Assembly: GCA_036245805.1 (NCBI GenBank)
Contig: BTRK01000001.1
Location: forward strand, 25,985,087 to 26,049,086
From: Pristionchus mayeri
Taxonomy: Eukaryota > Nematoda > Chromadorea > Rhabditida > Neodiplogasteridae
DNA length: 64,000 bases
Direction of reading: 5' to 3'
In this document: positions 48,405 through 60,548 of the stretch, in pieces
Position numbering within the stretch: the stretch's first letter is position 1
How the letters are laid out: the number at the start of each line of letters is the position of its first letter
Position numbers and translations under genes: made by a program
Notes under the pieces: model-generated
Database searches by the model: none
Told to the model about the DNA's origin: nothing
The model's input: the letters and a program-made list of their open reading frames with translations, nothing else

Positions 48405-49713
48405 TTCCTCCTCTCTTCACTCGCATAGACGGATTGCCCTCCCTGTTTTCGTGAACTGGAACAACACTAGAAGGGCGGCCAACCTAGAATTCAAAACAGG
48501 ACGATCGCGAAGTATTTTCACTGAGCCAGCATGTAAATGAGGAAAATCACCATCTTCCGAATCTAGTACGCAATCAGACAAGGAGGATTAGAGCGTGCGG
48601 TAGACAAAGTTTTCAAAAAAAGTTGCAAGAGAGAGTGCAAAATCGAAAGACTTCAGAATTCCCCCCCCCCCCCCATCCCCGAATTACAAAGAACACGAAT
48701 TAGCGGGTGTGGAGGCGTCGTGTCTAGGCGGAGGGGCGGGGTGAGAGGTATCCAGGCGGAGATGAGATGCAAGAGGGGTTAGGGAAAGAGGCAAAGTGAC
48801 TAGGGGAGGAGGAAAAGGAAAAAGGGGCGAGTGAGGGATACACTGGGATTGAAGAGAGAATGGGGGTGAGGGAAAAAAACGGGACGATGAGGGGAATAAG
48901 AAGAAGGCTCAACCATCGATTGTCCGCTCTCCTCGTAGAACACACTCTCTCGCTCAATCTCTCCCCTTCCCCTTGTCTCTCTCCCTCTCTCGTCATCTGC
49001 ACCCTCTCGTGTTCTTGTACTCTCTCCTCCGACGGGAGTCTGCGAACTCACGATGAGAGACAGTGAAGGGAGGAGAGGGGAGCGACGACGGGAGGGAGGG
49101 AGACGTTTTCACAGCAGTTTGTTTGAACTTTCTCCCTGACCTTTCCCGAGTGACTCTCTTAAGTGACTGTGGGGAGTTCGCACTTAACGTTCTCCCTCTA
49201 CCGTTCTGTCGATGAGAGAAGGAGAGGGAAGAGGAGAGGAATCCTCACCATTCACGAGTGAATTGTGTGGTCGACACATTTCCTTCTGTGAACGGTACTG
49301 ATGAATGGGGATTCGAGCAAGCACTTCCCCAATGAATGCCCTCCCCTCCCTCTCCCCACTCTCGAGAGGGAACGCTGCTGTTTGCAGCTACACTTCGAGC
49401 ACACAATCAAAAGGTCAACAGATCCTTCTCTCAGTGAGTTAGGGATGGAAATGTGAACATTCTGACGTACGTTCGTCTATGCTTACATTATATACTTGAA
49501 AATTTGCATTTATCGGCGCTCGAAAGCACTAAATCTTGTATGAAACTCGTAGACGAGGAAACACCGCGAAAATGAGAGAATGAAGAAGAAACAAGGATAA
49601 GTCAACGGACGCAACTGGAATCATAGTGAGGATACACTGTGTACAAGATCGACCCTTCTCTTAATATGACAGTGGCGGCAAATATGGGATAATATTCGTT
49701 AAATAGAGCGAAA
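48405..49713. other. Upstream region of the transporter / 3' region of the GPCR
   Basis: About 1.3 kb between two minus-strand genes. It is strongly GA/CT-rich (about 48720-49400, with a run of C at 48661-48674) and probably contains the promoter of the SLC17-type gene. The open frames here follow the low-complexity composition on both strands and are not supported. Confidence 0.5.
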
Positions 49714-52700
49714 TCAGACGAGAAACTCCTTGTTTGGCTCAGTGACCAGACTGGTCACGGGCAGGGGCTGCAATAACACATAAATAATTAAGTATTCAAT
49801 AATGTAATAACCGTGAATGAAGCCTTGATCTGTCTGGATGAGCGACGGCGACGCCTTCGAGTCGATCGAGACGCTGCCGCGCTTCTGAAAATTTTAAAAG
49901 AAAATATATTTAAAAAAATAATCTCTATTCTGATTGAACGAGTGTTTCATGTAGTTGCAGGCCTACGGTTTGCCAGGAAACGTCATAATTATTTATTGTT
50001 TGGGCGTGCGAGTCTGTTTACGGGTAGTTGCGTCTCTCGAATATCTCTAGATCAGATAGCACGCCTTTCATTTCTTCCCTTGGAACGCGCCTACAAAATA
50101 CGACTACGAATGATGTGTGAGCTGGATTGGAAAAGGCGCAAAATTACCCCGCACATTGCTGCTACAAACTGCTGTCGGAGCCTAAAGATTAAACAGAAGC
50201 ATGAAGCTCGAAGATTTAGAATCCACATGTTCAATTTTAACGTAGTAGCACCATTCGCATTTGCTGGTCGAAAAGCATCCATTCTCTCTCAAAGCTCCTC
50301 CTGACGTATTTGTCCCTGATGTCACGTATGTGTCACGTATTCGGATCAGTTCGAGCGGATTAGAAGGATCGGTGATCAGATACCCTTTCTTTCTTGATCC
50401 TTCCCCAAATTTGTAAGAGGATCCCATCTCTTCACTCCATCTCCCCACTCCAAGGCTCCTTCCGAGAGGGGGAAAAGTGTGTCAAAAGAATATGTGATTA
50501 GCCCGCGCACTTTCCCTCACGTCCTCACCAATGATCTACATCTCTTCCTCTCCCGTGCTCTCTTGTCAACTAGACACAGTGGAACGACTCAGGCGTCAAC
50601 TACGAACATGCCCTCTCAATTCATCCTGTTTTCCCGCCCGGAAGAGCGAGCGAGAGAACACGGAAACTTGAGAGTGTCAGAGACAATGTCTCTATTCACC
50701 TAATCATAACTCGCGACCGTCGGACGTATTGTTTAAGAGTGCGACGGAAATTGGAGCCGAAAGCATAGTAGATGAGGAAGTTGCACGAGGAGTTGACGAC
50801 GACCTACAAGAACGAATTCTCTATTGTTTTCTCCATTTCCATTGCTACTTTTACGAGCTTTTGAGATACATTTAATAACGAGAATCAAATTTAAATTTGC
50901 CTACAATATCAAACGGGTGCAGTAGCACCTCTGCTTATGCACCGATCATCACAACTAACAAGGAAGTTCCTATTCTAGATTATATAAGCAGTTCTTCAAG
51001 GAGAATAATTAATGAGCTCAAGTAGGGCACGGATTTTGCGAAATGTAGAGTGGAAATCAACTCATAATTTGTATTCAAACGAGTTCCAAATATCTCCCAA
51101 TTTCTTCCAGGTGCAGGAAATTTTCCGGATATTCAAGAAGAGTGAGTAAAAACTGCTCTGGTGGATTAAGAGAGATATTATATCAAATGAGCAACTAGCC
51201 ATCAGATTGGAGAGGTCGATCAGATAGGGATTCTCCACCTGCAGCAACATCTCCAACAGGTTCACTGTCAGTGGCTGCAACGCGTTCTTTAATCTTTGTC
51301 TTTGTCGTTATCAATTTGGCATTTATTTGTGGTTCTGGTTTTATTTCAAGCCATTTAGTCCAAATATTTCACTTTGTAAGTACACTCGGCCTGATCGGGT
51401 AATCGTGATCTCTTATCAGGAAGGGAATAAAGTCAGTCATCGATCAACTCACAAGAATGTTGCAGGTGACGAAGAGGGCGACTACCAGAATGAGAGTGAT
51501 GACGTCACCACTTCCGCCTGAAGAGATTAAATATCAGAATGATGTCGATGATGAGAGAAGATGAACGAAGAGTGCGTATCATAGCCAGAACTAGGGGAAA
51601 AGAATATCTTGGTAATCTTACCTGAACTCTCTTCAGTAGTCTCCTTCTTACGGCATCGAATACGCAGGATGATCACTGAATCATTTTTTGTTCGTTCACA
51701 TTCAGACAATCTTAGGTTGACTACTCAATATTTTCCCAATCTTTTGAATGAACCTTTTCGCAATGAGCGATCTTTTCCGGCTTTGTTTGGAAGCGATCGG
51801 CATTTTAATTCGGCGCACAATTTCTTTGCAATCAACACTACGTGCTGATCAGAGACATTTCTTACTCGAAAAGGTCAGATTGTTGAAATTGTGCTCGCGT
51901 GTTTGTTCTGATAAGAGCTGTTCCTGTTCTACAACATTTGCGTATCATCTAAGTGTTTCCCTCTACGGGAATTTCGATGCTTTTTATAGAAATTTTCTAA
52001 TTTACCTGTATTTATCAAGATCAGCAACATCAATGGTCCAACTGCCATGAATATCGTGTACATCCATGCGTAGTAGATAGAGACATACACCTGAGTGATG
52101 ATCACTGATCTCTGATTATGGAAAACATCTCTCTCGTCTGTAAGAATGTATGTTGCACAAAGAGTTGAATACCCTACTTGTTTTCGTATTTGTGGGGACT
52201 GTTATCAATAAGAATATTTTCTTTCTGAAGACTATCTTTGATCTTACCTCATTGCCCCTCAACTCCGTCGGACAGACGTCCTTGCTGGCCTGTTTGTAGT
52301 GGAGGGACCTGGAGATCAAAGTATAGATTGCCTAATGATGACGTAATCCTCACCAGCAGTCGATGACGTAAATTTCGAAGAGATGAGGAGCATTGTAGGC
52401 GAGGGCGAGAAGAACGATCACGAATACTATCTGGAGAGGATAGGAGTCGTTTGAATATAGGAGGATAGGAGTTTTTTTTGAAAAATTCAACTATTTGTTC
52501 ATGCTTTCTCGTTTCCCCTAAAAAAATTCAAAAGAGTCAGACCACTGCTCAGATTATCTGACCATCTCGATGTCTCACTCTAGCTAATGACGAAAGAGTA
52601 TGCAAAGTGAAGATAAAGAATATCACTCACCCGAAACGAGGTCTTCACCGAACACAGGAACTTCTTCACTTTCGAGTGAGCTGCTATCTAAAAATACTGA

Positions 52701-55604
52701 ATTTGTCAAAGAACAATTAAATTCAATATCAATCAGCAACAGAATCGTTATTTTTTTATTTTTTGGAATAATAACAAGGAAGAAATGCTTCAAATCGTTA
52801 TATTTTTTAGGGACGCAAACAATTAAAGATCAAACTCACCAAGATCAGGCAGTCCGCAGCAGCAGTTACTGTAAGAAAAACGGAGAGCGACTGAGCCGAG
52901 AGACCCAGCGGGAACATGTACGGCGCCGCAGTGGCGTACAGTCGATGGGCACTGAGTTATATCAATTATTAAGGCAATTAATTGATGAACTGTCTTTCGA
53001 ATGAATTTTAATTATTAAAATAATAAATATAATTCTCACAATATCGATCGTTTCCTCATGCTCTCCAGGACGAAGAGGAAGAAGGAAGTGATGATGATGA
53101 CGATGTCTGAGCAGGCGAGTGCACACAGATATCTGAGAGGAGATTAGTTACAGTATGATTAACCATACTCTTTGATTAACCACACTTTTCGTGGTGGGAG
53201 TCTCCATCTTTTCTCTTTCAGTTTCCGTGTTTTGTGCCAATAAAACACGTTAATATCCGACGTACACATTCATGGATGATCGCATTTCCTTGCGTGAGTA
53301 GATGAAGGAAGAGATGGAGTTGCCCATGAGGCCGAAGAGGCCGATTGAGGGAAGAATCACTCCGATTACTACCTGAAAATGGATAGAAATATTGAGTTTT
53401 ATCGATTTCTGATATCACTCGAAGGATTTCGAACTCTTCTTCCCTCGGTTTTCTTCATTTTGCCCTAGGTTCAAAGACAAAAACGCCTTTTTTTGGTTAT
53501 CTTCGACTAGGGACGCTACTCTTCCCTTTTGTTTTCGTACTTGAACCGGAACAGATGCATCCCCTGATAAATGTCCAAGCTATGCTTCCACCATCCGCTT
53601 TTCTCTCATGCATTAGCGATGCTCAATGGAAGCTCCCGAGTTGTGTTCGGGATCGTTTCGGTGCTCACTTGTGAACAGGCATGGTTCCAATTTGAAAAAA
53701 AAACACTTTAACTGGAGGGACTGCTCCAGTGTTTCGAACTAGGAGCTTCCCCACGCGGTTTATCACGAGTGCCACTTCCCTTCCACTAGAAGCAGAGCTC
53801 TCAACCTTTCCTTCTGCACGAGTCCTTTTACAGTCGATGAGCACCAAAGGCGCATAATTGATTGTATGAATAAATGGTGCAATTAGGTAAATTTGATTGA
53901 CTTCTAATCCCCGAGTCGAGTGTTCCCCTCCTCATTTTGACTGACACTTTTCCCTGTTTACGTCATCTTTCAAGATACGAACGAGTCTGAGCGAATGAGC
54001 GCGGAAGGCAGGGTTGATTTCCTCATTTTGCACACTCTCTAACTCAGTTGGAGAGGCGAGGAAGCATGAGGAATGGGAAGGATAATCTGCCTCTCAAATC
54101 TCCCCCACCCATCGAGAAAAAAGACTGACAGGGGCGAACTCCCTCTGTGAAACATGCTGCACTTCCCCTCTCATTCGGATTCGCGCCCTTCGAAATCCGC
54201 CCCATTTCGTCTTGTGAATTGAAATGGAAGAAATCGAGAGCAGAGGACGAAGGAGCCTTTTTGCAGCAACGACGTCCACTACTTCCCTTTCGATTGTAGC
54301 CAAGTACAATATCAAAGAAAATAACCTCACGCCGAAATCGAATCAAAAGACGACAAATGAGAAAAGTCCCTGCTGTTGTGTTTTCTCAGTAACAACAACA
54401 GGGGTAATAAAAATATAGAGTAAAGAGAGTGGTCTCATATTTTGAAGTGAGTATCTCCTCTAGATACACTGCCGAGAATAAGTGCAAAAAATGTTAGTGC
54501 CTCTTTCCTCCAAATAAAGAGGAGTCTGAGTAGGATTGTCGCGCTTAGATTTGAGTCTCGATACTTCGCTTAGAATTGCAGATTGTTTGTTGATTGTTTC
54601 TGTTTTCCTCCCCATCGATGACGTGATGAAAAGGGATGAAGAATGCTCCTCTCCATTGCATTTTCAATCGGAGAGAGAAACGAATCATCCTCGTACATGC
54701 CCACTCCATTCCAGTATTGTACTATCGTCAGAGCACAATAGAGAATGGTGTTCCATTCGAATATCGAGCAACTGGCAAGCTGCTCTTTCTGACACGCTAT
54801 TGTGCTCACTTTTTTCGCACCGTTTGGTCTCTTCCTTTTCGAGTGAAAACTCATCATTATGAGGAGAAAACAAAGTTTGAGCAAGATCTCTTACCAGATT
54901 GAAGGTGTCGTAGAAGAGATCCTTCTCCTCCTCGGGAATCGAACCATCGTCGATGTACCCATAGCAGTAGCTGCAATCAGAGTAAAGATTAATATTAGAA
55001 CTAGAAGTGACGCGGAGTGACGAAGTCCGTATTGCGTGGAGTACCTTATTTTTACGACATCGTACTAACTGCACTGATATCGATCATATTCTATTTTCTC
55101 CAACGACAAGATCTACGATTCAATAGGATTTGAATTTGGAAAAATACGAACCCGCAAACGGCGTATCCGAAGCAGGTTCCGTTATTGATCGTTTCCGAGT
55201 TGCATTGTAATCTCGATTGGGCTTCTGAAAAATGTATTTTTTCGAAGGCAAATCAGTCATCTTACTCTCCCCATATCCTATAGTGACTGATTTTCGGATC
55301 TAATTTCTCTGCACTGTAAAAATAGTTCAGGTGTTAATTCTGTCTTTTCTCTTCTCTGGTCAACTGCTGAGTGCATGTCAACTGAAGGTAAACATGCAGG
55401 AACTGCCAGCCCGATTTCCAACTCTTATACCTCGCCAATTGTTCCCCACACCACTTCTTCTGGGTAATAAATCAACGTGTTAGCTAAACAGCAGCTGCCG
55501 TCTATTTTCGACCAGGCGACGTTTCGGAGATAACGCCGAACGGCACGCACCACACTCACCATATTCTACGGCCGTTCCCATAAATGCCGGCCCGATGAGA
55601 CTGG
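49714..55604 (-). CDS. Class A GPCR, FMRFamide/neuropeptide-receptor-like (5' end incomplete)
   Basis: Exons in transcript order: 55560-55604, 55152-55224, 54895-54972, 53266-53372, 53040-53132, 52840-52951, 52632-52688, about 52373-52434, 52248-52309, 52012-52092, 51623-51676, 51453-51520, about 51200-51275, 50700-50803, 49812-49884, 49714-49767. Seven hydrophobic segments: GVILPSIGLFGLMGNSISSF (TM1 with GN), VYLCALACSDIVIIITSF (TM2), a TM3 ending LTVTAAADCLIL, TM4 with ALAYNAPHLFEIYVIDCW, TM5, TM6, and TM7 with NSSCNFLIYYAFGSNFRRTL. The ectodomain is Cys-rich. These features match worm FMRFamide-like peptide receptors of the plasma membrane; the ligand is unknown. TM3 has DCL where most class A receptors have DRY. 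Intron 12 to 13 of the last part needs a GC donor (ATG/GCTAGT near 51199). The signal or first exon is not settled; a frame-compatible candidate ends near 56532. Confidence 0.85.
53685..53800 (-). repeat. tRNA-derived sequence in a GPCR intron
   Basis: On the minus strand CTAGTTCGAAACACTGG is B-box-like, and GGGAAGTGGCACTCGTG, about 45 nt earlier, is A-box-like. It lies in the 1.5-kb intron 53373-54894. It is not an intact cloverleaf; likely a SINE head or tRNA pseudogene. Confidence 0.45.
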
Positions 55605-58600
55605 CTGAAAGGGAGAGAGCGGGAGTTAGAATTGCAAGAGACGAGGGAATCCGCGAACAGGCCAATTACGAATAGAGGAGAAACTCCCGAACTCCTTCGA
55701 TATGCATCGGAAACTCGGAGGAAAAGAGCGTCACTGTATCTACATTTAGTCTCAGTCAGAGAGGAACGCTAATGCAATGAGGAGAAACTTCTGGATTCTC
55801 AACCCGTCTCGCCACTTCGATCTATCACAATAAATGGTCATGACAATTCGGCACGCGATCCTCTCGATCCTACATGCTCTCTCGCTCTTTCTCGCCCGGG
55901 AGAAATGATATTTAGGAATCCATGACGAATTAACAGTATATTTTCGAATTTGGCCTCAACGAAGAACCAAGTTACAGAACACAATTTGTGATCAGTGTGA
56001 TTAAAATAGATCAGGTGAATAGTAGGAAATGGCGAATGGCGAAGTGGCTAACGATCGTTGGTTAAACCACGCAGCAGTCATAAATCTGGAAGCAATTAGA
56101 AGCGGAGGTCGGGAAAAAGAGTTCGAAACGAGGAGGAACGGCTAGTTGGAAGAGGGAGTCGGACGAGTGGGGGCGGGGCTACAAACTCGGCACCACAAAT
56201 GGAGTTGGAAGGGCCGTTTATAGAACGACTTTTGCAGATTTATACGGAAGTGACGCATTCAATGTTGCCAGGGGAGCAAATTGTATGGGAGATCCACCTG
56301 TTCGCCTCCGCCCGCGAATAGCTCATGCATTGTCAGGATACATTATAGAGATTCGATCATTCACTCTTGTTGTCGGTAAACCGTAAACCTCGTTTGACAA
56401 ACCTCACGAATAAAGAAGAGATCAGTCAAGGATGACTAATTTAGCGAGACAAAGGGTTTGGCTAGCCCACACCCCCGAAATTCAATCCGCCTCGGGCATT
56501 TCGAAGAGCGTTTTTCACACCTATAGATGACGCAAGACTAGAGAATCTGAGACAGGAGAGGAGAGATCCGATGGCAAACAGCCCAAAATACTTGAGATGT
56601 CGAAAGGTCGAGGGACGTCTGAATCCCTTCCTTGTTCGATCAGGACTCATGAGAGTTGTGAATTTTCTGTTTTGCCATCAGTGAAGAGAGGAAGCGATTA
56701 CTCAAACGGCAGATAATCAATGTGTGAAGAGGAGCTGCGAGAATAACAGAGAGTGTGAGAACACTACTGATCTACAGCATCAGAGCCCCTTGATTGATGG
56801 CAGTGGGAATGGACAGGAGGAGAGCAGATAATGGGGAAGGGGAAGGAGGAATAGGTTCAAGGTATGGAGTATCGTGATTCCATACATTTTCCCCGTTGAA
56901 AGCTTATGTAGGTATTTGCGAAAGTACCATGAAATATTGCGTAAAATCAGCCGGATTCATTGCAAAAATAGACATAAGAGAGGCATTTCAATGGTTATTT
57001 CCTTCTGACTCGTGAACAGAAGCAGATCGCAATTGCCGCGTTATGAACGCTCGCGCGATTTTTCAAACGCGAACATCCTCGACTTTCGCATATTGAAAAT
57101 GTTCGGCATTAGTCACGTAGGCGATTAAAAAAATTATGTCATGAGCACTTGCAGTTCAATTCGAAATGTCAAAAATTGTGATTGAGGAAGAGGCTGGGGA
57201 ATACAGGAGGAATGTTGCGAGTCGAGTCTAGAAATACTCTCGACTGAGAGGGCGGCACGCCTCAATGTTCTCCGATCTAATTATTATGGCGGAGAGAGGG
57301 AATCAGAAGGACTGATGCAAACTGACAGGGAAAGGCGTGAAACTCGAATGAGGGTTGTGACCACGCCCTGTGGACAAGTGAAGAAGGCGATGGCTAGGGC
57401 TGGTTTCAGTCCATCCATCAGCATACACTCGTCTTACGGTACTCTCACAATTACTAATAACCAGTATCTGGCTGTGGAGCATGCGAAAATAGTTATTTAT
57501 CAGAAGTAAATACTGCGATTTGCACGATTTGTACAAGCTTAGGAACGGTAGTGATGATAATTTGAGAAATTTCTCACAGTGGAAACGGAATGACTTTCCA
57601 CATGTGTTATGAAAATTTCAACATCCTCAACTTTTTATGTACTGCATGAGTCATGGAATATGGAAGAAGCATGCCCGCATGATTTTGATAAATGAAATCG
57701 TGACTAGTCCTCATGACAAGCCTCAGGGCACAGCGATACTATTTTCATCCAGAATTCTCGCAGCTCGAATAAGGAACTACGGAATTGGCGTGCGGAACAA
57801 ACAGCGCTTCGGAACAATGGAATTTGAACACTTCAGAACCTATGATCATAAAAACAAAGGAAGGGACGGAAACAAGAAAAGGAAGGTTGCTACAACGGTA
57901 TTTCATTGGTCCTCTCGCTCACTAACGAATGGGCTGGGAACGTGGTCAAAATTAAGACATCTTCGGGTGAACACCACAACACTTCAAAACGTGCAGGGAA
58001 AGTCGTATATCTCCATAGCTTTCTCACTTATGCATGGGAACTATCGCTAATTGAGATTAGTGCTCTCTCTCTCTCTCGCAGCTGCCGAGTCGTACAATGA
58101 GAAATGAGGAGAAACGTCGAGAATGAGAGCAGAAGAATTTCTTTATCATTCATGGCCTCATCAATTCTGCATGGTTAGAATGAGTGAGAGAGCACGTGTT
58201 AAAGAGAGAATCAGATACTCGAAAGGAGGAGCAAACACTCGTCATAAATCATCTACCATTTACTGTAGCTTATCTGCACATATCTAATGTAACTTCCTGA
58301 TTTTGATTTGCTCAAAACAAATTCGAATTGAAATGTGCATTACCATGAAACGGTTATGATGCTATCACTCTGAAAAATCGAAATCACGGATTCATTCGAT
58401 ATTATGGAATCACCTAAACGTATCTCACAATTTCTCTGACTTGGCAGAGAACTGGGGAAGATGAGAAATCAGTCTCTCGTTCTCTTCAATTACCATGATC
58501 TCTAGCTCTGTCTAACTGGGTAGAGAGTGCGTGGATTCGAGTGAAAGCAGGCATTGCAGGAGGGGGCTAATGGGGGGGGGGGGCAGTATACTCTGGAATT

Positions 58601-59460
58601 ATGGTGAAAATGGGGGCGCGTAATGCACTTCGTCACTGAATTAACTCGCACATGTCGGAATGGGCTACGGAGTGGTGATGAACGAGGAGATGAGAAGGAC
58701 ACTCGGGAGACGTCGCAGGAGAATTATTATTTTGATGAATATTCAAAATAACTCTCGTGACAGTCAGACCTGTGATGAAGCTAGTAGAATGAGGTGTCCT
58801 CTCGTTCAGAATTTCAATTCCAGAGGAATCGAGGAGAAGGACAATAGCACTCTTAGGCAAGGACAGGAGATTAACAATATTCAACATGCGAACGGACTAC
58901 AGGAAGCGAGTCTGCGATGAAAATGCCGTAATTTCAATTGAAAAATATCATCGGCTATCGAAATTTGTTGACGTTGAGCTATGGTCTCGACGGGGGGACG
59001 GGATATCTCTATTGTAGATGTAGACCAGCCTCATTCGAGATGCGTGTCAACATTTGAAAAATTGTGTTTGGGCCTCTTCCTCATGGCGAGACGAAGTGAG
59101 GTCTTCCGAAAGAACGAACGAGGGCGGGCTGGACCCAAGTTTGTTTGAGTGGCGAAGTCTCATAACCGGGAGAAATAACCACGCTCTCTTCATCTTCACG
59201 CTTTCTCGTGGCTCTACCAGAAGAAAGTAAGTGAGGAATATTTCCCAAAACTGCGTATAGGCAATATTGCATAATATTCACTATTTGCCACCCGCGCGAA
59301 AATGAATCGGAAGAGGGAGAGGAGAGTAAAAATAGAGGAGAGGAAGACTCGAACGATTGAGGTTGGGGAAATGAGGGTGATCGCGAATCAAGCAAAGGCA
59401 AAAACAAAGTGAAGATCGAGTGAGGAGGAAAGGCGTCGGAGGGTTGATTGATAATAATAC
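55605..59460. other. Large region upstream of the GPCR without a supported gene
   Basis: Nearly 4 kb. It may hold 5' exons and regulatory DNA of the GPCR. A minus-strand frame at 56533-56650 encodes a basic start followed by LFAIGSLLSCL and ends at a donor-like GTGTGA in the phase needed by the exon at 55560-55604, so it could be the signal-peptide exon. The 137-codon plus-strand frame at 57637-58050 resembles nothing I know. One tRNA-like sequence lies at 56040-56145. Otherwise nothing is seen. Confidence 0.4.
56040..56145 (+). repeat. tRNA-derived sequence upstream of the GPCR
   Basis: ATGGCGAAGTGGCTAACG is A-box-like and AGAGTTCGAAACGAGG is B-box-like, about 75 nt apart, longer than in most tRNAs. 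The ends do not pair as an acceptor stem. Probably a pol III-derived repeat related in layout to those at 11912 and 53685. Confidence 0.45.
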
Positions 59461-60329
59461 GGACGGGGCGAGGGCTGGATCAGGTACCAGATGACGGGGC
59501 GAGGGATGGATCAGGTACCAGATGACGGGGCGAGGGATGGATCAGGTACCAGATGACGGGGCGAGGGATGGATCAGGTACCAGATGACGGGGCGAGGGAT
59601 GGATCAGGTACCAGATGACGGGGCGAGGGATGGATCAGGTACCAGATGACGGGGCGAGGGATGGATCAGGTACCAGATGACGGGGCGAGGGATGGATCAG
59701 GTACCAGATTACGGGGCGAGGGATGGATCAGGTACCAGATTACGGGGCGAGGGATGGATCAGGTACCAGATGACGGGGCGAGGGATGGATCAGGTACCAG
59801 ATGACGGGGCGAGGGATGGATCAGGTACCAGATGACGGGGCGAGGGATGGATCAGGTACCAGATGACGGGGCGAGGGATGGATCAGGTACCAGATGACGG
59901 GGCGAGGGATGGATCAGGTACCAGATGACGGGGCGAGGGATGGATCAGGTACCAGATGACGGGGCGAGGGATGGATCAGGTACCAGATGACGGGGCGAGG
60001 GATGGATCAGGTACCAGATGACGGGGCGAGGGATGGATCAGGTACCAGATGACGGGGCGAGGGATGGATCAGGTACCAGATGACGGGGCGAGGGATGGAT
60101 CAGGTACCAGATGACGGGGCGAGGGATGGATCAGGTACCAGATGACGGGGCGAGGGATGGATCAGGTACCAGATGACGGGGCGAGGGATGGATCAGGTAC
60201 CAGATGACGGGGCGAGGGATGGATCAGGCACCAGATTACGGGGCGAGGGATGGATCAGGTACCAGATGACGGGGCGAGGGATGGATCAGGTACCAGATGA
60301 CGGGGCGAGGGATGGATCAGGTACCAGAT
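59461..60329. repeat. 31-bp minisatellite, about 28 tandem copies
   Basis: A 31-bp unit containing GACGGGGCGAGG, GATGGATCAG and GTACCAGAT is repeated about 28 times over 869 bp with almost no divergence. Variants are GATTACGG in place of GATGACGG in about three copies and one GGCACC for GGTACC. The unit is not a multiple of three, so open frames across it have a 93-bp period and are artefacts. The high homogeneity suggests recent expansion, and the assembled copy number may be wrong. Confidence 0.97.
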
Positions 60330-60548
60330 GCTTCCGTCAGTCAATGTCTGGTCATCACACACATCGGCAACTCATCATCAGTCTCACTTTCCCAGACGAA
60401 TTGGCTCCTGTTTATCACTGATCCGTAGACTATTGACCGATGTATTGTTGTCTCTGATTTTTAGACCACCCCTGCCATCATATCATCTGACTTATTTATC
60501 TGAAATATAATTTTGTTCTTGTAAATATATTTACTGAAGACATGCTAT

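Noticed and set aside
57637..58050. 137-codon plus-strand open frame
   Set aside because: Unremarkable composition, no recognisable motif, no promoter or neighbouring exons; probably chance.
59461..60329. CRISPR array
   Set aside because: Regular repeats but no spacers: the 31-bp unit is directly head to tail, in a eukaryotic intergenic context.
60173..60421. 82-codon open frame
   Set aside because: It is the minisatellite read in three successive frames and ends just beyond it; an artefact of a 93-bp period.
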